DNA of 64,000 bases from NCBI GenBank assembly GCA_022419385.1, contig JAJUBI010000008.1, forward strand, positions 1,550,001 through 1,614,000, read 5' to 3'. Under the pieces are notes generated by a model. It had not been told where the DNA came from and ran no database searches. It saw only the letters and a list, made by a program, of their open reading frames with translations. This stretch comes from Paraconiothyrium sp. Pb-2020. Taxonomy: Eukaryota; Ascomycota; Dothideomycetes; Pleosporales; Didymosphaeriaceae. The position numbers and the translations under genes were made by a program. Of the stretch, positions 45,345 through 57,359 are shown piece after piece (within the stretch, counting starts at the first letter, position 1; each line of letters opens with the position of its first letter).

Positions 45345-47929
45345 TTAATGACTTTTCCTGTTCGCATTTGCGACTGCACTGTTCAAGGCGGCCGTGATAT
45401 CGACATGGAACAACGGCCTGTTCAGACCCTGCACCACAGCAACCTTGGACGGCTTCGAGTTTGATTGACCATACGCCTTGGTATTGCTGAGCTGCTTGCC
45501 CAGTGAATCATCATCAGACGAAGAACCTGGGCGCTCCGCAATGTCATCGTCGGTTTGTCCTTGTAATTTTGCGGCTTCTTTCAGTGCCCTCCTGCGTTCC
45601 TGCGCTTCCAAATCTGCTGCGACGCTGTGGCTGCCACCAAGTTCGGCGACGCTGAAAATTGGCTTCCACCGGCTGGCAACCGAGCCTTCTGGCTCTGGTG
45701 TGTAGTATCCGAATCCAGCAGCTGCGAGCGCTCGCTTAGTCCAGCGGTTGTTAACGTTGCAGAAATGCCAGTCGACAGTATCAGGTGCGGCATATCGGTC
45801 AAGCTGGTTGCGCACATCGATCAAGTTCTGCATCGACGTGAGATCGACATTGTTGACTGACGAGAAGTCAAGGATGATAGCTTTGAGAGTAGGCCGATGG
45901 TCGGTCGGGTCTTCTTCCTTGCCGCGACGTGGACCGGGGTCATTCCAAGGACGGTCCTGCAAATGTCAGCTAGAGCTCTCCTTTTATCTCGCATAGTTCA
46001 TAAAGTGCACTTACACCAGGTCTGCCGAAGCTGTGAGGGTTGGTACGGCGGGTATACTTGAAGATATGGTCCGTGAGTTCGTCCAAGTAATGGTTGGCGT
46101 TAGGATAATTGTAACCTTCCGAGAATCTGTAAATGAAGATGCCAGGGTACGGGTCTTCGAGCGAAATCTCAGGATTGCTACCATCCTTGTGGTCGATCGG
46201 GAGATAAATATCGCGGACGGAGTCTTCGTTCTCAGCTGGTACCCGGCGCTCAGGCTTGCTTCCGAACTCTTTGTTTTGTTCTTCAGTGGGATCAAGGAGA
46301 TGGTCGCCGATAACGGAGTGAACCCTAGCTTTACCAAGGAATCGACCATGGGCCTTGAAAGCTCTAAAGGCCCAGATAGCTGCAGAGATGGAGATAGTGG
46401 TGTAGATACCGTTCTCGATGCTGCTGAAAACAGTGACAAAAACACCTGCAAAGAAGATGATGACTTCCAAAGGCGAAATTCGCCAGAATTGATACACCGT
46501 GTTCGGAGGCGTGATGAGGTCACCTACTGCATGGATGATGACAGCTGCAAGCGCGGCATTTGGAATGTACCAGAACATGGCCGGAAGTGCATAGATAGCC
46601 AGCAACACAACCAGAGCGGTTATAACACCAGCAAATGGAGTGCGGACACCAGCCTTTGCCTTGATAGCGGTACGTGAGAAGGAACCAGTAGCGGGGTAAG
46701 CTCCAAGGAAAGGACCAAGCACGTTGGTGACACCGATGGCGACAAGCTCCTGAGAGGGATCGATCTTGTAGTTGTTCACGCGGCCGAACGACTTCGAGAT
46801 GGAGATGTGTTCGATCAGGAGCACAATGACGGTCGATGGCAGCTCAGAAGCAAATGCCGAGATAATGTCCGTCGTGACGTGTGGCACTCGAGCGTGCTTG
46901 AAGCCTCGCGGAACGGTGCCTAGTACAGAAATTCTCGGCTTCTTTCGGTGACTGCGGTTGATACCATAGCTGATGGCAATGTAGAGGAGCAGGACGAAAG
47001 CCGTTCGTAGCGTGTTGATGAAAAAGATAGTCTTCGCTCTGCTCGGGTACCGCTTCGCAAGCTGACCACAAACGAAACGTATCAAATATAGCATCGTCAA
47101 GGCAGTCAATCCAATGGCAGCGTTCAAGTTGGATCGGCCCAAGTGTTTCAGGATATTGATGACGACTTTGTAGGTAGCCTCGCGCGTTGAGAAGCCGGTG
47201 ATTCCCATCATCGTAGGTACCTGTCCAACAGCGATGTTGATGGCAGAGCCCGTCATGAAGGCTGAAATAGCCGGGAGTGTGATAAACTCCACCAACCAAC
47301 AAAGGCGAGCGAGTCCTAGGAACAGTACGATCGATCCTGCAATGATGGCGAGCGATGAGGCTATGATATCAGCGGGAACGTCGGGGATCTTCCCCTGAGC
47401 TTTGGTGACGACATTTCCGGTAACAGTTGAGAGAACGGCCACAGGACCAATCGTGATATCCTTGGACGTTGCGAAGAACCAGTAGAGGAGCACACCCATG
47501 AACGACGAGTAGAGACCAAATTCCGGAGCAAGTTGTGCAAGCTTTGCGTACGCCATACTTTGGGGTACAACGACGGCGCCGACGGTGATACCTTGCAAAA
47601 CATTAGAAAACGAGATCAAGATCTTGAATGAGGGATAACACACCTGCTACCAAATCGCCCAAGAGCCATTGCGCGTTATAGCGAGTAATCCACTTCAAGA
47701 AGGGGAACAGATTGATGAAGTATTGCTTGATGTCCTTGCCGCCTGGTGTTACGTCGCGGATCCATTCCCAGGCGGTTGGTTCATGTTCAACGTATGTATC
47801 GGCGGAATCAATGGTGAAAACGCTCTCGCCGCGTGTCACGCGTTCGGAACCTGTCTCATGGCGGTAATGCAGGTCGATGCCCAGGACCTTGGCTAGCCCG
47901 TGGCCAACCTTGGTGGTCGTGGAAGCCAT
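45345..47929 (-). CDS. SulP-family sulfate permease
   Basis: Three exons, 47929-47644, 47591-46015 and 45956-45345, give 824 residues. The SulP signature begins at about residue 97 (ITVGAVVVPQSMAYAKLAQL), followed by a polytopic membrane domain of 10-12 helices with SKDITIGPVAVLST and GAYPATGSFSRTAIKAKAG. The cytosolic C-terminus carries a STAS domain (AIILDFSSVNNVDLTSMQNL). A Ser/Asp-rich segment follows. This is the domain order of plasma-membrane proton/sulfate symporters such as yeast Sul1/Sul2 and Neurospora CYS-14. The last splice (GGT, then GTAAGT) keeps GRPGDRPWNDPGPR. The nearby sulfatase suggests a shared sulfur theme. A 9-of-10 match to the CYS3 site lies 760 nt upstream. Confidence 0.93.
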
Positions 47930-49328
47930 GGCGGGAGTAACAAGGAACGACAACCAGAGCTTGGTATCTTGGGAGAAACCAGGTCAAGAAAACGAGGGAG
48001 CAGGGCGACCTGCTATTGCTCTGTTATAGCACGACAAGCGTGGCAAGCTTTGACAAGATTCCACAGACGCGGACTCGGCGACTGGGATATATAGCGGCCG
48101 ACGCACCCAAGGCCTGGCGTTGCTTTTCTACAAACTGACGAGCTCTGGATCCTGTGGAAGCCAGCCTTGAAAAGCCACAAATCGAAAGAGGGTTGGCCCC
48201 AGCTCTGGGATGGGCGGTTCGGGATTGACTGATACGAAGGTGGGATTGCGTGACGGGCGTGATTTGCCAATGAAGCCGGCGGCGTGAGAAAAAAGGCACA
48301 GTCGCACGCGGAGCTTCCCAAAGACTGTAGATCTAGCCAACAGCCTCGCTATCGGACCTGGTAGCTTGGAGGGAGCGTGTGAAGGGGAGGGTGGTAAAGA
48401 GGGAAGTCCCTTCCATCTCGACGCGCCCAGTAGCGGCAGTCCTCTGTGACGAAATTGGCCGAGAAGGCTGCGTAGTTCGGTAAGACAGGCATGGCTTGTG
48501 GGTTTGGTGGGTTGCGCCGCGCACACGGATCGATGAAGCTACCAGGATGTGCGCGCGGGACGACAGGGATGCCGCTGCCGAGCGCGGGACTGGGCAACAC
48601 GGCCGGGCGGCCAGCCAATCACCGCTGCGCACAGTGGCGATTGCGTGCTTGGTCCCATCGATGTCGTTTTCTCCAGAGCGGACTCGCCATGGCGCCGTTC
48701 AAGCCGCAATGGTCGACGACGCCCTTTGCGAGGCCAGAGTGACGTCGCCTGCCGCGGAAATGCTCACATTTGAAAGAAAAAAACACTTTGCACAACGTGT
48801 TGCTAGAGCGCCATCTCAAATAATCGGTATTAGTCCTAGGGACGCATTGAGCGACGTGCGGCGCGGACGGCGAGCAGCAGTGCGTCGTGCGTGCGCGCAC
48901 GTGGGATCCAAGGCGACGAAGATGTGTCTGTCGACTAGGGGAGGGCTCCAGGTTGTGCGTGTGCAGTGTGTGTCTTGCGTGCTTGCGAAACCCAACCAGC
49001 GAATCTGTGCTCAAGTGAGCCTGCAGCTGCATGTCTCTTTCTCCGTTTTTGGTTGCCGTGCCCTACGAGTCCAGCTCATGGTGGGCGTGTGTCGCATCCG
49101 TACGCCCAGGAACGGCACATATCCCTAGCTCTTCCAAACGGTAGCATTTCTGGTTTTGACAGGAGTGAGGTCGTTTTAGAAACAGCTGCAGTTCGCGGGG
49201 AATCGTTGTATGTATGCGGAGGCTGCGAGCGACGAGCCGTGCCAAGCCTGCCCCCTTGCTCCGACGTCCCGAAGACCTCTAAACTCCAAACAAACAACAG
49301 ACGACACCTGAACTCGGCATTGAGCGCC
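47930..49328. other. Divergent region, sulfate permease/BUB2
   Basis: 1.4 kb between two divergent starts, GC-rich in the middle. ORFs of up to 210 codons (48496-49128, +) look like GC-driven chance. A possible CYS3-like site is listed separately. Confidence 0.5.
48689..48698. promoter_or_regulatory. Possible CYS3-like site, sulfate permease
   Basis: ATGGCGCCGT matches ATGRYRYCAT at 9 of 10 positions, 760 nt upstream of the permease start. Suggestive only. Confidence 0.25.
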
Positions 49329-50487
49329 ATGCCGAATCTTGACATGCTCTTGCTGAAGGGGCCTTCCCCCAGCGTCGAGGAGGGTCTCAATGAGCTGCGC
49401 TTCGCCATATTGGCCGACGGCATACCCGCAAACAGCGAGGGCATGGTTCGTCTCCACTCCCATTGCATGCTGCCCCTCAGCCAGGATGAGGGGTCGCTAT
49501 CGTCCAGACGATTACACTTTGTATATGTTCCTTATTAACTATATATCTGACAGTCTGAATTGCGCATGTACATTTGGCTCATACTACTGAACACGCCGCC
49601 GTTGAAAACCGACGTCTACCTCGACCTCGTCCGACAAGGCGCGTCGCCTGCGCATACCAAGATTCAGAATGACACTTTCCGTACCTTCCAGGGCGATCCA
49701 CTCTTCCGACGGCGCGTCACGCAGAATAGCATTACGCGCGTGCTCAATGCCGTCGCGTGGAGGCTCAACGATGCGCATGAAGCACGCGTAAATGGATGGC
49801 AGTCGCCGCCGACATTGTCTGAATTCGGAGGCAGTCCTGATACAGCTATGATGTCCCGTCACTCGCTTGCCGCCAGCGTACGGACGGATGCCTCGACTAC
49901 CAACGACGCCGAGCAGATTGGCTACGTGCAAGGCATGAATGTGCTGTGCGGTCCATTTCTATATGCCGCACGAAGTGAGGTTGAGGCCTTCACCGGTTTC
50001 GAAAGACTCATCACTCAGGAGTGCCCAGGCTACGTGCGAGGATCCATGGAAGGCGTGCACAAGGGAGTGGCTCTGGTGGACCGAGTTCTCCAAGTCGTCG
50101 ACGAGAAGTTGTACGCGCATTTGATGAGCTACCACATGGAAGCGAAGATATACGCGTTCGCTTCCGTCTTGACCATGTGTGCATGCACGTCCCCTCTACC
50201 GGAAGTCCTTAAGTTATGGGACTTCTTGTTCGCATACGGCCCACATATAAACATCCTATGTATTGTCGCTCAGCTCGTTCTGATGCGGAACGATCTTCTG
50301 AACAGCTCAAGGTTCGTCACAGCTTGATTGAATATATTGAAGTGTCACTGATATACCTTATAGCCCAAATCAGAAGCTGCGAAGTTTCCCTGCGTTGAAC
50401 GCCGGCGCGATCATTCCACTGGCTACTGGCTTCACCAGCAAGATACCCGAAGACATGTACGAAGAGATCGTAAACCACGCCAAATGA
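49329..50487 (+). CDS. BUB2: Mitotic checkpoint GAP Bub2
   Basis: Three exons, 49329-49445, 49554-50311 and 50364-50487, give 332 residues. The N-terminus (MPNLDMLLLKGPSPSVEEGL, then LRFAILADGIP) and the splice EGM/SELRMYIWLILL are the Bub2 start. The TBC (Rab-GAP) domain follows: TKIQNDTFRTF, with the conserved Asp-Thr-Phe-Arg, then IGYVQGMNVLCGPFLY with the TBC glutamine motif, and ALVDRVLQVVD. The C-terminus (LRSFPALNAGAIIPLATGF) is conserved. With Bfa1/Byr4, Bub2 is the GTPase-activating complex for Tem1/Spg1 that holds back mitotic exit and septation at the spindle pole body. The first intron (108 nt) has a weak GTTCGT donor, but the join is the conserved one. Confidence 0.95.
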
Positions 50488-52436
50488 TCCACGAAAAGTC
50501 AGAGGCAAGAATGAGTTGTTAAGCTCATGCCTATTGAATATGAAGTAACGAAGCCACGAATCGTCCCCAAAGGACATCCCAACATACGCTGTTGTATGAA
50601 TAGGCCCACGCCCACTTAAGCATTATGGCATTATGTATATCAGTTTTATTGCAATCCATCAGACTCCGGCTGGACCGTGAGTGTATCCTTCCCATAATTC
50701 CATCTTTAGCCGCTTTCAATCTCTTCAACTATTGGGGCTTGTTTGCCATTCCTAAGCAGCACTAGAAGCCTCATTTCCGATGAGCATATTGTTAAGTCTA
50801 AGCGCCTTATGCTGTTCGATTGGATGCCCGTTGCGGCATCAGCGACCTTCACCTGAAAAAGCATACTGTACTCGCTCAGGTCTACACGAGCCTCTCAAAC
50901 TTGCCGAGGAGCTCCAAGCACCGCTCCAGATGCTACTTACGTAGACGTTCTCCGGGCCAGACTGTCGCGTGCACTCATTCTACGCCACTCCCGACAAGCT
51001 CTTTACCCCCACAAGTTCAAGCATAAAGTCATTACGAGATCTGCTTCGCAGCACAGGCCAACCTTGCCTTTCTCTGGCCAGGGTCAAGCGAAGCCTCGGA
51101 AAAAAATTTCACGTTCTGGCCGAACGAGCACGTCAAGCTGGATGTAGAGCACGCAAGCACAGGGCTTGGCGGTGGCGCTTCCGCGAGTATTGGAGCTGCC
51201 TAGATGGCTGGCATATGGAAATGACAGCTTCGAGATTGGACGCGCACCTGCAACACTGAGAGCATGTCACATTGAATGTTAAAAGATGCATATCCGCGCA
51301 TGTATGTGCCCGAGGGACTACCGAGGACGGCGACATGCCGCTGTACATCATGCAGCAGGTCCTACCATGTACCGGGTACTCATAGACGAGATCGATCCCG
51401 CGGAGGCGTTCTGCAGTATGATCAACCATCGCTGCATAGCACCATCATGAGTCTTGCTTCCTTTCATCCAATCACTTCACTCACGTCCAGCTTGCAGGGC
51501 GTCTGACCTTCAACAGGTGGCAGCAACACCATCTCCTTTTCGATCAATTGACCTCATCTTCGGCTTGCGTTATGCCGATCCCTACAATGTCTTGAACGCC
51601 GCCCTTCAGCGAGCATGCCGCTACCGCCCTCCACGCAGCTACAACCAACACTGAGCTTGTGACCTCAGTCATTGCATGCACCAGGACGATCTTTCTACGG
51701 CAGACAATGACCCGACTCAAGCTGCTGCTCAAATGCATCATGGATACATGATAGCACTCGATCAACCCGAACGATCCGGGGTGGCATCTCGATTCAGAGG
51801 GACTACAGCAGAAAGCTATGCACGTGGATCGGAGATGAGGTCGCACGCACACATGCAAACACGGACTCAATACTCCTTGTCAAGATCATGCCATAGCGCT
51901 CGCTCATGACGAGCGGGTGATCACCGACCGGCTAGCTGACGGCCTAGTGGTTACGATGTAGACGAGGCGGTAGAGCACGGGTTGGATAGCGCTTGCGCGC
52001 AGATTTCGCTGCTATCGAGCCCGCTAGATATGGCACACGGGAAGTATTGGTGCGGTGGCAGACGTGATCATGAAAAGATTTGATTGAGACTATGCAAAGA
52101 GATTGCAACTGTGCTCATACGGACCATATGCCAGGCCTGCAACATACCACTAGAAGCGGTTGCGCGCTTCGTATCGATGTCGCCACATATCCATGCTCTT
52201 TCCCAACGTTGTACAAACGGTCGGAAAGTCCCCAATTGCCTTGATCAAGATTACCTTTGTCTTCATTCCTGTTCCTTCTTCCTATAATCTTGCCGATCCC
52301 TTGTACATCTGTTTGGCTTCTCCGCATGATGATTCCACAACTCCACGTTGACCAGGCCATGCTTCAAGCTCGCAGACCTCCCACATCCAAGACCAAACAC
52401 GCCGAAGGGAAATGTAAGGAAGGGAAACATTAGAAC
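50488..52436. other. Convergent 1.9-kb gene-free region
   Basis: It lies between BUB2 (+) and an F-box gene (-). Many ORFs of 60-110 codons in all frames, without domain or splice support. Nothing recognised. Confidence 0.5.
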
Positions 52437-53825
52437 TTACCCACTGCGGTACACGGCCTTCTCGGCAATCCAATGCGAACGAGACCTCGTGATGACAACC
52501 TCGATGCCTGCCTCCTCGCGCCCGCCAAGGGAGTACTCTTTGAACGGCACGTCGTTGGAAAGGAACAGGTGCAATTGACGTAGCTTCCGTCCGGTCCGCT
52601 TGTTGCTGGCAATAATTGCCTCGATGTTCTGGATGCACCACAGCTCAGGCAGCTCCGTCGTCTTATCGTACCGCATGCTCAAGGCTTCGAGTCCAACGGG
52701 CAGACGCTCGACGAGATATTTCGGTGCAACATCGTGGAAGGTGCGAGCGGGGATGAGGGTGTCAACAGGGACATGGACGTGCGCCAGTTTGTCGAAGTCG
52801 GCGAGAGAGCCCAGGCTGCCGATTTGCCAGGCGTAGACAGGATGGTGCTGGGCGGCCCTCGCCAAGCGCAAAGGGTCTACCACATAGGCGATCTCAAGTA
52901 CACGAAGGGAGTCTTTCTGAGTCTGAAGTGCGCGCCCGATGCCGGCCCAAGAGTTGGGAGCCCAGTTCTTATTGGGATGGAAGCCGGGAGGGTTGAAGCC
53001 AGGTTGAGCTGACGTGAGGGCGACGTATGTGTAGTGGAAGTGTTCGAGAGCCCTGCACGATTCCACAAGACAGGAAACAATCTGCCAGTGAAGGAACGCA
53101 CCTTGGAGAACGAGGACTTTGACGTTGGAAGATTTAGGCTCGTAGTCCCAGCTCTCGGGGGGCTGCGTCTCGACGAAGCCTTGGAGATGGAGCTCTTCGA
53201 TGCAGGGGAGCGTGATGACGGGGATGAAGTTCTTCAGACGTACCCATCCTGCTACCTCTGAGGAAAAGCGGACCTTGAGGACCTTCAGATGGCTGAAGGG
53301 CTGGGTCCAGTGGGGGTAGGCCGTAGCGCCCGTGTATACCAGGTGAACCCAGTACAAGGTATCTGTGCAATGCTCGTCTACAGCTCGGGCAGATTGATCC
53401 TCGATGATAAGTTCTTCCACCCACATGGCGGCAGTGAAAGCCGTTGTTAGAATATCGAGGTCTTGTTCGGTCGCGCTATCGTAGATATCTGCAAGTCCTT
53501 CGTTCAACACCAAAGTACCTGGGCGCTCGCCATTGGGACCGACACCTCTCTGGTACTTCGTAGGATTAGAGTAAGCGTATCTGAAATGGATCTTCTTCAC
53601 CAGCTTGGCTAGTGTGGGATCAAAGTCGATACGAGAGGCGAATGCTGCGCGCGAGTCCTGAGACAGGCTTGGATCGATGCCTTCAGCGTAGACAAAAGGC
53701 ATTGCGAGGTTCGAGAAAGTCCGGTTCACCATACCGAGGTTGAAGAGATCTTCCCGCTTGAGGTTCGTCGCAATCTCAACGAGAAGCTCATTCGGTAGTG
53801 CAAGGAGGCATGCTTGCGGATTCAT
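52437..53825 (-). CDS. F-box protein
   Basis: One exon of 462 residues. The F-box is at about 6-50 (LLALPNELLVEIATNLKREDLFNLGMVNRTFSNLAMPFVY). The rest is a leucine-rich, irregular repeat-like body (FSHLKVLKVRF, LPCIEELHLQGF, NVKVLVLQGAFLHW, ALEHFHYTYVAL), as in fungal F-box/LRR-like proteins. F-box proteins recruit substrates to SCF ubiquitin ligases through Skp1. The target here is unknown. The stop codon TAA is embedded in a perfect GTAAGT donor, so an extra 3' exon is possible. The best acceptor I see (52309) would replace the last residue and add about 15 residues. I keep the unspliced end. Confidence 0.85.
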   Translation of the reverse strand: MNPQACLLALPNELLVEIATNLKREDLFNLGMVNRTFSNLAMPFVYAEGIDPSLSQDSRAAFASRIDFDPTLAKLVKKIHFRYAYSNPTKYQRGVGPNGERPGTLVLNEGLADIYDSATEQDLDILTTAFTAAMWVEELIIEDQSARAVDEHCTDTLYWVHLVYTGATAYPHWTQPFSHLKVLKVRFSSEVAGWVRLKNFIPVITLPCIEELHLQGFVETQPPESWDYEPKSSNVKVLVLQGAFLHWQIVSCLVESCRALEHFHYTYVALTSAQPGFNPPGFHPNKNWAPNSWAGIGRALQTQKDSLRVLEIAYVVDPLRLARAAQHHPVYAWQIGSLGSLADFDKLAHVHVPVDTLIPARTFHDVAPKYLVERLPVGLEALSMRYDKTTELPELWCIQNIEAIIASNKRTGRKLRQLHLFLSNDVPFKEYSLGGREEAGIEVVITRSRSHWIAEKAVYRSG

Positions 53826-53983
53826 AGACGGTTGGTCCGTCGTCTGGCTGACTTCCTCTTGGTGTACACTGCATAGTACTGCGGTCGCGTGAACTGGGGT
53901 TAGACTTCCTGTAGAAGTCGGAGTGATGGGTTTGGTCGAACAGTCCGCACTGCGTTGTTAGTTGTGTCATGAAATGGTATGAT

Positions 53984-54047
53984 CGCTCAAATCAGTCGCT
54001 CAAATCAGTCGCTCAAATCACACTCTCAAATCAAACGCTCGATCAGT
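53984..54047. repeat. 13-bp tandem repeat array
   Basis: Five units of CGCTCAAATCAGT. The first two are perfect, the next two differ at the end or start, and the fifth is 12 bp. Weaker copies continue to about 54105. It lies about 160 bp upstream of the F-box gene start. Confidence 0.85.
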
Positions 54048-54485
54048 CGTCACCAAATGTCAAGACGAGGCTCAAGACAAACGCTCAAAGCAACATCTCA
54101 ACCTACCTCTTCGTGAACATTGACACCGCTCCCATACCGACACTGCAGACTCCAGACTCCGTCATGTTGTTTGATGAGATTCGGAGCGTAGTACGTCAGC
54201 CTGTGTGCGCCGCAGATTGTCGAGACCAACAGTGTTCGAACGCAGGAACAGAGGTGAATGGTGCGATTTTTGGGTTGAGCACTGAAGACTGGCTTACCTC
54301 ACCGTTGGCTCGTGCATAATTAACCAGGCAACGTGCGTGATGCCTAGCGGTGAATCGTGGTAGCCTCAAGGCTGTAGGGCTTTGTGCGCGGTGGGTGCCC
54401 AACCTGCCACATATAGAAGGACCAAAAAGCTCGAGCCCAATTCGGCGAGCCCAACAGCGGACCCGAGACGATTGAGGCGTGTTGT

Positions 54486-54800
54486 TGAATCCAGTCGATA
54501 GAGAACATGAGGACACCCTGAGCATTCACATAGGTGAAGAGCAGATGTTTGGCTATGATTACTGATATCTGGTGATAAGAAAACTTTAATGCATGCCTGA
54601 GTATTTCTAACTCACTGTCGTAGGATGAATGTATCGTGGTGTAGATGGGAACATGGTCGATTGTACAAAAATCTGCATGCGGAATGAGTAAAGACTGTGT
54701 GTAGCATGTAGAAAGGCACCCGGGCTCGTGCCCTATTGGATCTAGTCGACAGAGAACATATGAAGGTATCCTCGTTTGCTGATGTCTAGTGATAAAGCAA
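54486..54800. repeat. Diverged direct duplication
   Basis: 54486-54582 and 54738-54797 share AGTCGA/CAGAGAACAT and CTGAT-TCT-GTGATAA blocks in the same order. The second copy lacks about 35 bp between them. Most mismatches are transitions. Confidence 0.5.
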
Positions 54801-55542
54801 TCCAACACGTAATCCACATTGCTAGCAAACGGGCGCGTACATATGTAGGCTGCTACAAGATGACAGCAAGAAACGATTAGGTCGTACAATACAAACGCGG
54901 CAGGTGCCATCAATAAGCTGAATTGCAGAGGGAACAAGGCATGCATTAAGGCTTGCAATGAGCGGGATGGATGAGACGATGTGAAGACAAAGTAATGGCC
55001 TTGAAAGTGGGATTCATGATGTGGGAACACTCATCGAGTACATGGCTGCGCCAGTCAGCACGTCTATGTCCACTGTTGGGTGACACAGGCCGACGAAAGA
55101 ACTCAGACTCATCAGACGCTCTCTTGTTTGGATCAAGAGCCGTTATGTAGCGACAGGTTGGCAAGCGACGTATAGGGTAGCTTACTCTACAAGATGTGTC
55201 CAAAGCTGAGACGTGAAACTATAGCGTGGGCTTTAACAGATAGGAGGGGTTACCACCATAAATTCGGACTTACACATCAGGTCACTGTGGAAGCTCGCCT
55301 GGTACACATGATGAAGTGTCAGAAGCAATAGACACAGCACAGCAGACAACGTTCCGGTTTGACACATCAATTTAAGCTTCTCTGGTTACAGAACGCCTAG
55401 CGCCGACATATGCAGGTATCGCATCCCAAACCGAATTTCAAATACCAGCCTAGTGCTACAAGGTATACAACTCACTGACAGCTTTTCACACCCCTCAACG
55501 TCCATGTAGTACGCATACCACTCACATAGTAAGGTGGGGTCC

Positions 55543-57359
55543 TTAACTCCTCTCTCCGTTCCCATCCGTGGTACCATAGCTCCTCTTTGCCCTTCCGGTG
55601 ATGTCCTGCCAAGTAGCATTGAATCTTCGTCCTGTGCTCGCGAGCAAGCCTTCCTCCTCCTCTTCCTCCAAATCACGGTCGATCTGCTCCTGGTTCAATT
55701 TGGGGGTCCTGAACAACGTGGTGAGGAATACAATAAGATAAACACCCAAGAAGGCGAATTGCGCCCAGAATAGTACGGCACCGAAGAACGGGAAGTTGAT
55801 GGTCACACGGTTGATGAAGGTGCTCAGCACGCTGGGCGTGCACACATCTTTGGCGTAGTGATTGGTAGCTGTCTCTGTGCATGGCTTGATATCGGCCTTG
55901 TGATCCTTGCAGCTGGGTTGCTCGCCCGGATGACGCGGTTCGAGGTCGCAGAAGGTTTGAGGGCCGAAGGTGGCGTATTGAGGGGCTACGACCATGGCGA
56001 CGGAGTAATTGATGGCGAGAACGATGAGGTTAAGCAGGACGGTTGCGAGAAGAAGCGCCTGTGGAGAGGTGTGGCCCTTGCGGATCTTGAAGAGGGTGAG
56101 CCAGAGGAAGCGGATACCGACAGTGGCGATGCCAACAACGGAAGAGCAGAAGAAGAATAGTACGAGTAACAAGAACAGTATGTAGTCAATGGGGAAAACC
56201 TTGGAAGACTTGACCAGGATCCAGTTCAGCGGCTGGAAGATGTTGATGTGACCCAGAATGTATCCACAGTGAGCCTTGCAGATAGAGTTCTTGGCCTTGT
56301 CAATGCCAGTAATAAGCATACTAGTGAATATGAGGAGTGCCAGAATAATCAGGAGAAAGCCCCCGATAACCTTCAAAGGACGGAAGACGGCTTCAATCTT
56401 GATCCAGGCCTTGATAAGCCAATGACGGTCCTCCCCACTGGATTCGGCAGCGAGGCGTTCGCGACGGATGAGTGTGCGTTCCTCGCGGACCAAGGCTTCT
56501 AGTTCGCGTCGATCACGTGGATCCAAACCACCATGGCGGCCTTCACTACGACCCTCAAGCTGCCTCTGACGTTCACGGTTGGATTCGAGTTGGGAAGCAG
56601 TATTCGCGGCTAGCGCTGGAGCGGAAACGGAAGGAGCTGACTTTATCATGGCGACTGGGAGGAGCGCAAGGCCAGCGCCCGTGTACAGAACGTAAAGAAC
56701 GGTTCCAATCAGCATCAGGAGACCCAGTGCAAATGACAAGGCGCGTTCGCCATCTGATATCGGTCAGCCAGACACACATATGCATGTAACGCTAACTTAC
56801 GGTTCTCAGCTAGGAGATGTTTGAAGTAGTCGAGATCCAGACGATCATCGTCCTTTGCTTGCTTTGCGAACGGAACGAAGAATCCAATGAGGAAGATGAT
56901 GACCACAAAGACGATAAAGGCAATCGTATATTTGAAGGCACCCCAGAACCTCTGTCCAGCAGTTTGCTCGCCATGTTCAGCAGCATCCTCATCATATTCC
57001 TCGTACCAAAAGTAAGTGAAGGGTACCACGAGCAGGCATAGCACTGCATCCAGCGAATACAATGTATAGTAGACGATCTTAAGCGTGTAAAGGATACTAT
57101 CAACGCGCTCTGGCGTGGCCCAGTCCTTTTTGCGACCTTGACTGGAGAGCGACGTGGACGAGACAAGCGCGATGTCAACAGGAACGAGCAGCACCGTGGC
57201 TAAGAGAGCGCTGGTCGTGAAGATGCATATTGTGGTGACGGATGCCGCACGGTCGCGGGGCGTCTGGTATAGGAATACGAAGATGGCAGCGATTGCGAGT
57301 AGAATGGCTACTGCGACGGCGTATGCGACCCAGATTAAGCTGGTCTGTATGAGCGCCAT
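55543..57359 (-). CDS. LMBD1-type lysosomal/vacuolar cobalamin transporter-like
   Basis: Two exons, 57359-56801 and 56753-55543, give 589 residues. The protein is polytopic with about nine membrane helices: [21 protein letters not shown], then [38 protein letters not shown], and others. The splice rebuilds [16 protein letters not shown], a conserved LMBR1-family segment. A charged cytosolic loop ([22 protein letters not shown]) sits in the middle. The C-terminus is Glu-rich with a LLAST element. Human LMBD1 takes part in exporting cobalamin from lysosomes, and fungal members are labelled probable lysosomal cobalamin transporters. Since most fungi do not use cobalamin, the real fungal role may differ. 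The gene shares a 370-bp divergent promoter with CFT1. Confidence 0.9.

Larger units (their letters stand above)
53826..55542. other. Gene-free region with repeats
   Basis: 1.7 kb with short tandem repeats near 54.0 kb and a diverged direct duplication at 54.5-54.8 kb. A 228-codon minus-strand ORF (54344-55030) spans the duplication but has no domain. Confidence 0.5.

Noticed and set aside
48496..49128. 210-codon ORF between the sulfate permease and BUB2
   Set aside because: It lies in GC-rich DNA where stops are rare, several frames are open at once, and no domain is visible.
51940..52030. tRNA-like text GGCCTAGTGGTTA
   Set aside because: No B-box GGTTCRA follows and no acceptor stem can be formed.
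54344..55030. 228-codon - strand ORF with membrane-like stretches
   Set aside because: It spans a diverged duplication and shows no family motif. Open length can arise by chance in this composition.
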